A stretch of DNA of 64,000 nt from Cytobacillus suaedae (lineage in GTDB: Bacteria > Bacillota > Bacilli > Bacillales > Bacillaceae_L). Positions 57,513 to 64,000 of the stretch are shown here, piece after piece. The translations under genes were made by a program, and so were the position numbers. The stretch lies in NCBI GenBank assembly GCA_014960805.1, contig CP063163.1:1878001-1942000 (forward strand), given 5' to 3'. Position 1 is the first letter of the stretch; the number at the start of each line of letters is the position of its first letter. The notes under the pieces are model-generated. The model saw only the letters and a program-made list of their open reading frames with translations, was not told where the DNA came from and ran no database searches.

Positions 57513-58406
57513 ATGAAAGTAGGAATCATTGGTGCGGGAGCTATAGGCTTATTATTTGCCTCCTACATAGCTCCAACACATAACTTAACCATTTATACAA
57601 GGAAATTGGACCAAAGGGAACGGTTAAATAAAGAAGGCCTTTTATTAATACGAAATGGAAAGAAGTTCAACATTAAGGTTAGTGCGGAAATTCTACAAAA
57701 TCAAAGTATCGAACAACTAGACCTATTGATTATAGCGGTTAAACAATATCATCTACATGACCTGATCACTCAATTTCCATCTATAAATCAAGCAACAACA
57801 ATAGTATTTTTACAGAATGGGATGGGACATATTCGCTATTTGGACAAACTTCGTAACGACTCTATTTATGTGGGAGTTGTTGAGCATGGTGCAATGCTTT
57901 TATCAAGTCATTCTGTTGAACACACTGGTATCGGTATAACAAAGATAAGTTCCTTTAAGGGAAGTTCAACAGTTATTTCTTCTATCATTGCTTCAGTTGG
58001 ATCTAGTCACTTCCCTTTTACTTTTGAAGAAGACTGGTCTCAAATGCTAATAGAAAAGTTAGTCATTAATAGTGTTATAAATCCACTGACATCACTATAT
58101 GGAGTGAAAAATGGAGAGCTTCTCAGAAATGTGTATTTCTATAAGTTAATGAAGGAGCTTTTCAGTGAAGTTACTTCAGTATTTCCGTCTGAAAATAGGG
58201 AGGTATGGGATCGGGTAGTAGAGGTGTGTGAAAAAACCTCAAATAATAGGTCATCGATGTTAAAGGATCTTGAAGAGGGACGCCTAACAGAAATAGATGC
58301 TATTTTAGGTTATGTTCTTGAGATTGGTAAAAGGAAAGAAATTGATTTGCCAGTCATAAATTTTCTATATCATTCTATAAAAGGATTAGAAAAAAGGGGG
58401 GATTAA
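57513..58406 (+). CDS. panE: 2-dehydropantoate 2-reductase, YlbQ type
   Basis: NADPH-dependent reduction of ketopantoate to pantoate for CoA synthesis. 297 residues, Rossmann GAGAIG (7-12), FLQNGMGH segment and the C-terminal helical domain with KLVINSVINPLTSLYG. Second paralogous panE copies exist in Bacillus; this is the ylbQ locus. ATG 57513 after GGTGGGTG. Its stop is one base from the next start. Confidence 0.88.
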   Translation: MKVGIIGAGAIGLLFASYIAPTHNLTIYTRKLDQRERLNKEGLLLIRNGKKFNIKVSAEILQNQSIEQLDLLIIAVKQYHLHDLITQFPSINQATTIVFLQNGMGHIRYLDKLRNDSIYVGVVEHGAMLLSSHSVEHTGIGITKISSFKGSSTVISSIIASVGSSHFPFTFEEDWSQMLIEKLVINSVINPLTSLYGVKNGELLRNVYFYKLMKELFSEVTSVFPSENREVWDRVVEVCEKTSNNRSSMLKDLEEGRLTEIDAILGYVLEIGKRKEIDLPVINFLYHSIKGLEKRGD

Positions 58407-58407
58407 A

Positions 58408-58800
58408 TTGGAGGGTGTGGTTAGTGGCGTAATAGCAACAATTATAACATTGCCATTTTTAGGTTTATTTCTTATTTTTATAGCGTGTAGAAGCTTCGTT
58501 TCAAATAAAAAAAAATCTATGCTCTTAACGATTGATCTCTCAACAATTCTCTTTATTATAGCAGTTCACTTTTTAGTGTTAGTAATTGTCGGTAAATCGT
58601 TTCTGTGGTTAATCATACTAATTTTGATATCGATATGTATGATGTTTGTGATAATGCACTGGAAATTGAAACAAGAAATTGATACTGCTAAAGTGTTTAA
58701 AGGTTTTTGGCGTTTTACTTTCCTCCTTTTCACCATAAGTTATTGCGTTTTACTAGTTGTAGGGTTAATACAAAGTATTTTTCTTTCAACAAGTTACTAA
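58408..58800 (+). CDS. DUF3397-type membrane protein
   Basis: A 130-residue membrane protein with four or five helices covering nearly its whole length and a short basic loop (SNKKKS). The position between ylbQ and bshC matches the DUF3397 family of Bacillus. TTG start after AAGGGGG. Function unknown. Confidence 0.7.
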   Translation: MEGVVSGVIATIITLPFLGLFLIFIACRSFVSNKKKSMLLTIDLSTILFIIAVHFLVLVIVGKSFLWLIILILISICMMFVIMHWKLKQEIDTAKVFKGFWRFTFLLFTISYCVLLVVGLIQSIFLSTSY

Positions 58801-58885
58801 GCAGGATTTTTTTCTTTCAAAGTAGAAAGTGCTATAATTTTTGAATAAGTTAAAGAATCCTTACTTTAGAAAGGAAGTTCTAATT

Positions 58886-60517
58886 ATGGAGATTCAAAGT
58901 GTCTCTAACCCTCCAACAAGTCATTTTGTTAAGAGTTATCTTACAAATAATATAGATGTTGATAAATATTTTGACTACGATATTCATGATTCTGCTGTTT
59001 TTCAAAAGCGGCAAGTTGATTTACTTAGTAGGAGCTTCCCAAGAGTTGCCCTTACAGAACATTTGCTATCGTATAATAAACGTTTTCAATGTCATGAGAA
59101 GACTATAGATAATATTAATAGGTTAAAAGACCCTAATAGTGTTGTTGTTATCGGGGGACAACAGGCAGGAATTTTAACAGGACCACTTTATACTATACAT
59201 AAACTTATTTCGATAATAAAGCTAGCTCAGCAGCAAGAAAAGCTGTTGCAAACCCCAGTTATACCTGTATTTTGGATAGCGGGGGAAGACCATGATTTTG
59301 CTGAAATTAATCATTTGTTTACTTCGCAAAAGTATCAGATAAAAAAGAAGTCAATTCCTCAGAGGGAAGTCTTTAAAAAGTCGGTCTCAGATATAGAGAT
59401 TGACAAAGAGGCATGTTTCAATTGGATTGAAGAGGTGTTTCAGTCCTATAAAGAAACAAACTTTACGAATGATATTCTATTTAATTTAAAGAAAAAATTA
59501 GATGATCCAACAATTCTTACGTATGTAGACTTTTTTGCGGCAATCATTATTGAGCTATTTAAAGAGTATGGAATTGTATTGCTGGACTCTGGTTCGAAAG
59601 AGCTTCGCAAAATCGAGTCTGAATTTCTTTATAAGCTAGTAGTAGAAAGTAAAAATATTCGAGATGCTCTATTGTTTCAACATCATAATCTTCAAAACGA
59701 TGGATTTAAAAGAGTTATTGAAACTTCAGAGTATTCAGCAAACCTATTTTTTCACTTTGATCATGAAAGAGTCTTATTAGAGTATTTTCCCGAAAGTAGG
59801 ATTTTCAAAGACAAGAATAATGAATGTGAATTTACAATGGAAGAGTTAACCGATATTGCTCTTACTTCTCCAGAGAAGTTAAGTAATAACGTAGTAACCC
59901 GTCCGTTAATGCAAGAATTCTTATTTCCTACCTTAGCATTCATTTCTGGCCCGGGGGAAATTGCTTATTGGGCTGAACTTAAAAAGGTTTTTGGGTTATT
60001 TGATCTGAAAATGCCACCTGTTGTTCCGAGGTTTAATATTACAGTGTTAGAGCGAGACATTGAAGCTGACATGAGAGAACTAGGTATTTCTTTCAGTGAA
60101 GGGCTAAAAGGAACTGCTCAATTAAGAGAAAATTGGTTGAGAGAGAAGACGGAAAACCGGTTTGAAGAAGCTGTCGTAAAAACTCAGGGTGAAGTTGAAT
60201 TATTACATAGTCAGTTAAGGTTGATGGCTCTAGATGTTGACCGAAGCCTAGAACCATTGCTCCATAAAAATGCAAAGTTAATTCAGTCGCAGTTTGAATT
60301 CTTAAAAGCTACGATAAATAAAAGAGTAGAAACTCAATATCAGACGGAGTTAAATAAATTTTTAAGGGTAGAACTATCTCTCTTTCCGAACAATTCTCCT
60401 CAAGAAAGGATCTGGAATCTGTTTTATTATATAAATAAATATGGATTTAGTTTTGTAAAAGATCTGATGGAATTGCCATATGAGTTTAATCATGATCATA
60501 AAATTATTAAAGTCTAA
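58886..60517 (+). CDS. bshC: Bacillithiol biosynthesis cysteine-adding enzyme BshC
   Basis: Final step of bacillithiol synthesis, adding cysteine to GlcN-malate. 543 residues, about the family length. Seen: VVVIGGQQAGILTGPLYTIHK, VIPVFWIAGEDHDFAEINH, FLFPTLAFISGPGEIAYWAEL, and a long coiled coil (about 390-460). ATG 58886 follows AAAGGAAG; earlier starts have no signal. Confidence 0.93.
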   Translation: MEIQSVSNPPTSHFVKSYLTNNIDVDKYFDYDIHDSAVFQKRQVDLLSRSFPRVALTEHLLSYNKRFQCHEKTIDNINRLKDPNSVVVIGGQQAGILTGPLYTIHKLISIIKLAQQQEKLLQTPVIPVFWIAGEDHDFAEINHLFTSQKYQIKKKSIPQREVFKKSVSDIEIDKEACFNWIEEVFQSYKETNFTNDILFNLKKKLDDPTILTYVDFFAAIIIELFKEYGIVLLDSGSKELRKIESEFLYKLVVESKNIRDALLFQHHNLQNDGFKRVIETSEYSANLFFHFDHERVLLEYFPESRIFKDKNNECEFTMEELTDIALTSPEKLSNNVVTRPLMQEFLFPTLAFISGPGEIAYWAELKKVFGLFDLKMPPVVPRFNITVLERDIEADMRELGISFSEGLKGTAQLRENWLREKTENRFEEAVVKTQGEVELLHSQLRLMALDVDRSLEPLLHKNAKLIQSQFEFLKATINKRVETQYQTELNKFLRVELSLFPNNSPQERIWNLFYYINKYGFSFVKDLMELPYEFNHDHKIIKV

Positions 60518-60557
60518 CCCTTTTTCGTGAAAAAATTGTTGTTGTTCATTTTGGATA

Positions 60558-60596
60558 AAGACCGTTTTCTTTCCGCTCCAATCCACTTTGAATTCA
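60558..60596. repeat. Remnant of dispersed repeat, copy R4
   Basis: CGTTTTCTTTCCGC followed at once by TCCAATCCACTTTGAATTC joins the left-end and right-end sequences of the R2/R3 family with the middle missing. Internally deleted copy, inferred. Confidence 0.45.
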
Positions 60597-60640
60597 ACCG
60601 CATTTAAAACAATCTATTAAAAAAGAGCCAAATCTAACGA

Positions 60641-60668
60641 AAACTCTGCATTTTGCAGGGTTTTTTTT
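60641..60668 (+). terminator. Terminator of bshC
   Basis: AAACTCTGCA stem with complement (one G-U pair), then T8. Confidence 0.85.
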
Positions 60669-60697
60669 AATTTTCTAGAAATTTACTAAAGTATTGG

Positions 60698-60722
60698 TGG
60701 TGGAAAGTGGGGGATTGTGGTA
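60698..60722 (+). promoter_or_regulatory. MraZ boxes upstream of mraZ
   Basis: Three TGG-headed repeats at exact 10-base spacing: TGGTGG (60698), TGGGGG (60708), TGGTA (60718). They match the tandem TGGKN boxes to which MraZ binds in other bacteria. A further TGGGG at 60739 also serves as the ribosome binding site. Confidence 0.6.
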
Positions 60723-60751
60723 AAATTGTGTTAGAAAGTGGGGCAGAGAGT

Positions 60752-61183
60752 ATGTTCATGGGAGAATATCATCATAACATTGATAGCAAAGGTCGTATGA
60801 TCATCCCTGCTAAGTTTAGGGACAACCTCGGTGAAACCTTTGTTTTAACAAGAGGACTTGATCAATGTTTATTTGGATACCCACTAAGTGAATGGAAACT
60901 GCTTGAGGATAAATTAAAAACACTCCCACTTACCAAGAAGGATGCCCGTGCATTTACACGATTTTTCTTTTCTGGAGCGACCGAATGTGAAATTGATAAA
61001 CAAGGTAGAGTGAATATTGCTACTCCGTTGTTGTCATACGCTAAATTAGAAAAAGAATGTGTGGTAATTGGGGTTTCTAATCGAATAGAGATTTGGGAAA
61101 AAGCCAAATGGGAAGAGTATTTTGCGAATTCTGAAGAATCTTTCGCAGAAATTGCGGAAAATATGATTGATTTTGATATATAA
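60752..61183 (+). CDS. mraZ: Transcription regulator MraZ
   Basis: A 143-residue protein of two SpoVT-AbrB-like DNA-binding halves ([20 protein letters not shown] and [17 protein letters not shown]), forming rings that bind its own promoter. ATG 60752 (MFMGEY) agrees with B. subtilis; the frame from 60707 runs through the operator. Heads the division and cell wall cluster. Confidence 0.95.
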   Translation: MFMGEYHHNIDSKGRMIIPAKFRDNLGETFVLTRGLDQCLFGYPLSEWKLLEDKLKTLPLTKKDARAFTRFFFSGATECEIDKQGRVNIATPLLSYAKLEKECVVIGVSNRIEIWEKAKWEEYFANSEESFAEIAENMIDFDI

Positions 61184-61235
61184 TAATGACTTGTAGTGAA
61201 AACTATTTGAAAACAAATTGTTAGGGTGTGCTATC

Positions 61236-62168
61236 ATGTTTCAACATACAACAGTCCTTCTGAATGAAGCGGTTGATGGTTTGGCTATTAAAAAAGACGG
61301 AATATATGTAGATTGTACACTTGGTGGAGCAGGCCATAGTTCGTATATAGCTTCTCAGTTAACAGGTTCTGGCAAATTATATGCTTTTGACCAAGATGAA
61401 GTAGCAATTGAGAATGCAAAAGAAAAGCTTGCCGAATATGGAGATAAAGTAATCTTAATAAGAAGTAACTTTTTACATATTTCAGAGGAACTTGAAAAAA
61501 GAGGCATTACAGAAGTTGATGGTATTTTGTTTGACTTGGGTGTTTCATCCCCACAATTAGACACTCCAGAAAGAGGCTTTAGTTATCATCATGATGCACC
61601 TCTCGATATGAGGATGGATCAAGAAGCTAAACTCTCGGCTTATGATGTGGTAAATACATGGCCATACGAACAACTTGTAAGGATATTCTTTCAATATGGA
61701 GAAGAAAAATTCTCAAAACAGATTGCCAGAAAGATCGAAGCTGCAAGAGAAAAACAACCGATTAATACAACTGGTGAGCTTGTTGAACTAATTAAAGAAG
61801 GAATACCTGCACCTGCTAGAAGAACAGGTGGTCACCCAGCTAAACGAGTGTTTCAGGCAATTCGTATTGCTGTTAATGATGAATTGAAAGTGTTTGAGGA
61901 AGCTGTAATTGATTCGATTGGCATTTTGAGAAAAGGTGGACGAATCAGCGTTATTACTTTTCATTCCTTAGAAGATAGAATTTGCAAGGTTGCTTTCAAG
62001 AAAATGAGTGAAGGGCCACAACTTCCTCCGGGATTGCCAATCATTCCAGAAGAATATAAACCAAAACTAAAATTAATTACTAGAAAGCCGATATTACCTT
62101 CAGAGCAAGAACTTGAAGAAAACAAAAGAGCAAGATCTGCTAAACTAAGAATCGCTGAAAAATTATAG
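61236..62168 (+). CDS. rsmH: 16S rRNA (cytosine(1402)-N4)-methyltransferase
   Basis: Methylates C1402 in 16S rRNA. 310 residues: [15 protein letters not shown], AdoMet motif [13 protein letters not shown] (about 27-39), [11 protein letters not shown] and [26 protein letters not shown] 61236 after TTAGGGTG. 52 bases after mraZ. Confidence 0.96.
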   Translation: MFQHTTVLLNEAVDGLAIKKDGIYVDCTLGGAGHSSYIASQLTGSGKLYAFDQDEVAIENAKEKLAEYGDKVILIRSNFLHISEELEKRGITEVDGILFDLGVSSPQLDTPERGFSYHHDAPLDMRMDQEAKLSAYDVVNTWPYEQLVRIFFQYGEEKFSKQIARKIEAAREKQPINTTGELVELIKEGIPAPARRTGGHPAKRVFQAIRIAVNDELKVFEEAVIDSIGILRKGGRISVITFHSLEDRICKVAFKKMSEGPQLPPGLPIIPEEYKPKLKLITRKPILPSEQELEENKRARSAKLRIAEKL

Positions 62169-62208
62169 ACGATCACATATATTACAAATGGGAGAAGGAG
62201 GATTTCAA

Positions 62209-62574
62209 GTGGGGAATTTAGCTTATAAAATAAATCAAACACATAAATATCAAGAGGAAATCAATCAGTCACCAAAGAAAAAGGTTGTAACTAAAAGAAA
62301 AGCTCGTTTTACTCTTGGTGAAAAATGCTTAGGTTTATTATTTGCTGGAGTAGTTATGTTTGGTGCAACGGAAATTATTTCAAACCAAATTACAATTTAT
62401 ACTACAAATATTGAAATCCAAAAAGTAGAGACTGCTATTGATGGTCAATTGAAGCAAAATAATGATTTATATGTTCAAGTAAAAGAGCTAAGTACATATG
62501 AGAGAATTTGGGGGAAAGCTCAGGAACTTGGTCTATTTTTAAACGAAGATAACGTTAAGGTTGTAGTGGATTAA
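62209..62574 (+). CDS. ftsL: Cell division protein FtsL
   Basis: A 121-residue bitopic protein: basic cytosolic N-terminus (SPKKKVVTKRKARF), a single membrane helix (about 43-62) and an external leucine-zipper-like helix (about 68-105). Recruits DivIC/DivIB to the septum. GTG at 62209 is seven bases after AAGGAGG. Four bases separate its stop from pbpB. Confidence 0.92.
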   Translation: MGNLAYKINQTHKYQEEINQSPKKKVVTKRKARFTLGEKCLGLLFAGVVMFGATEIISNQITIYTTNIEIQKVETAIDGQLKQNNDLYVQVKELSTYERIWGKAQELGLFLNEDNVKVVVD

Positions 62575-62578
62575 GGCT

Positions 62579-64000
62579 ATGAAGTGGCAGAAAAGTAAAA
62601 ATATAAACAGAGGAGCTGCAATTATATCTATATTTTTTGCAATGCTCTTTTTTCTGTTAATTGGAAGATTTATTTATATTCAATCCACTGGAGTAGTTGA
62701 CGGACAAGCTCTTGCAGCATTGGCGGAGGAAAAGTATACAAAACAAAGGACGATTGAAGCCAAGAGGGGAACGATATACGACAGAACTGGACAAGCTATT
62801 GCACAAGATACCCCAGCTTACACAGTAGTAGCCATTCTAGACGAAACGTTACCATCGCATGTAACTGATCCATATGATACAGCTCGAAAACTTTCACCAC
62901 TTCTAAAGATAAGTGAAGAAGAAGTGGTGAAAATCCTTACAAAGGATAGAAAACAAGTAGAGTTTGGATCAAAAGGCCGTGATATTAGTCATAGCCTAAA
63001 GCTTGAAATCGAAGCATTAGAAATACCTGGAATTGCTTTCATTCGTGATTCGAAACGGTACTATCCGAATGGTACTTTTGCCTCCCACACAATAGGCTAT
63101 GCCCAAAAGGTGGAAGACGAGGATACAAGTGAAAGTGTAACTGTTGGTATGCTGGGGTTAGAAAAAAGCTTGAATGATTATTTAGTTGAAACGGATGGTT
63201 ACCTTAAGTTTCAATCAGATAATCGGGGATTTAAGCTCCCGGAGGCTGAAGAGCAAATTGTTCCACCTCAAAATGGAAATGATGTTTATTTAACCATTGA
63301 TCAAAAAATACAAACCTTCCTAGAAGACTCCATGAATAAGGCGGTCCAACAGTATGAACCGAAAAAGATCATCGGGATAGTCGCACATGCTAAGACTGGC
63401 GAGATATTAGCAATGAGTACTAGGCCGAGTTTTGACCCAAATGTGAGGAATATTAGCAATTATTTAAACGATGCGATTTCTTATCGTTTTGAACCTGGTT
63501 CAACCATGAAAATCTTTACTCTAGCAGCAGCTATTGAGGAAGGTGTTTACAATGGTCAAGAAGCTTTTCAATCAGGGGAATACCATGTAGGAAGGTTTAG
63601 AATAAGGGACCATAATAAACGTGGTTGGGGTAAGATTTCTTATGATGAAGGAGTTCAACGCTCATCCAATGTTGCTTTTGCGAAACTAGCTTCTGAAAAA
63701 CTTGGAACCGACACCTTATTGCAATACCTCAATCGCTTTGGATTTCATCAACCCACAGGAATCAATATTGATGGAGAAGTAAATAGTATTATCAATTTCA
63801 CGTACGAGCTTGAAAAAATAACAACTGCTTTTGGACAAGGCTCTGCCATTACACCTATTCAGCAAGTTCAAGCAGCCACAGCAATAACAAATAATGGAGT
63901 CATGATGAAGCCGTATGTAATTGATAGAATTGTAGATTCAAGCACAAATAAAGTAATCAATGATTATAAACCTGTTGAGGTTGGTACGCCAATTTCGGAA
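62579..64000 (+). CDS. pbpB: Penicillin-binding protein 2B, partial (runs off the window)
   Basis: Septal class B transpeptidase, partner of FtsW. The first 474 residues are present and open to the window end. N-terminal membrane helix (about 13-33), PBP dimer domain (RGTIYDRTGQAIA), and transpeptidase domain with catalytic Ser308 in GSTMK and Ser362-Asn364 in SSN. The KTG motif and PASTA domains, if any, lie beyond the end. ATG 62579, four bases after ftsL; TTAAGG weak signal. Confidence 0.93.
   Translation, partial: MKWQKSKNINRGAAIISIFFAMLFFLLIGRFIYIQSTGVVDGQALAALAEEKYTKQRTIEAKRGTIYDRTGQAIAQDTPAYTVVAILDETLPSHVTDPYDTARKLSPLLKISEEEVVKILTKDRKQVEFGSKGRDISHSLKLEIEALEIPGIAFIRDSKRYYPNGTFASHTIGYAQKVEDEDTSESVTVGMLGLEKSLNDYLVETDGYLKFQSDNRGFKLPEAEEQIVPPQNGNDVYLTIDQKIQTFLEDSMNKAVQQYEPKKIIGIVAHAKTGEILAMSTRPSFDPNVRNISNYLNDAISYRFEPGSTMKIFTLAAAIEEGVYNGQEAFQSGEYHVGRFRIRDHNKRGWGKISYDEGVQRSSNVAFAKLASEKLGTDTLLQYLNRFGFHQPTGINIDGEVNSIINFTYELEKITTAFGQGSAITPIQQVQAATAITNNGVMMKPYVIDRIVDSSTNKVINDYKPVEVGTPISE

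Overview
The window is an AT-rich core chromosomal segment of a spore-forming Bacillaceae bacterium, a Bacillus or close relative. The evidence is gene order. From start to end it follows, with small insertions and losses, the Bacillus subtilis order defB-ykyA-pdhABCD-slp-SR1-speA, yktAB-ykzI-suhB, ylaF-typA-ylaH-ylaI-ylaJ-ylaK-ylaL-ylaN-ftsW-pycA, ctaA/ctaBCDEFG, ylbA to ylbQ, and bshC-mraZ-rsmH-ftsL-pbpB. Sporulation genes (ylaJ, ylbD, ylbJ, gerR), bacillithiol synthesis (bshC) and strong AGGAGG ribosome binding sites with many TTG and GTG starts fit this assignment. No rRNA, tRNA, CRISPR array, prophage or intact insertion sequence was seen.

Region 1 (1-12 kb): peptide deformylase, a lipoprotein, the pyruvate dehydrogenase operon, a few small envelope proteins, the dual-function regulatory RNA SR1 with its 39-residue peptide gene SR1P, and arginine decarboxylase. 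Region 2 (12-28 kb): small conserved proteins, inositol monophosphatase, the ribosome-associated GTPase TypA, PhoH/PIN ATPase, YlaN, the septal glycosyltransferase FtsW and pyruvate carboxylase. Region 3 (28-36 kb): heme A/O synthesis and the caa3-type cytochrome c oxidase operon, with ctaA divergent from ctaBCDEFG across an unusually long intergenic region. Region 4 (36-58 kb): the ylb cluster, including competence/biofilm factor YlbF, RsmD, CoaD, YlbJKL, TmcAL, L32 and GerR. It is interrupted by a hypothetical lipoprotein gene, an enoyl-CoA hydratase and a three-gene acyl-CoA carboxylase. Region 5 (57-64 kb): PanE, BshC and the start of the division and cell wall cluster, ending inside pbpB.

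The genes join central carbon flow (pyruvate to acetyl-CoA by PDH, pyruvate to oxaloacetate by PycA, acyl-CoA carboxylation) with aerobic respiration (heme A, caa3 oxidase), and further along with septum and wall synthesis. The less routine content is in the gaps between genes: SR1 with two exact CcpN-type operators and a cre-like site; a structured RNA on the minus strand between ylbG and rsmD with a SigF/SigG-type promoter that matches the known CsfG locus; MraZ boxes; and a family of roughly 120-195 bp imperfect palindromic repeats, two of which bracket a single gene. I found no clearly new multi-gene system; the best candidates for follow-up are these intergenic elements and the CTG-initiated ylbC.
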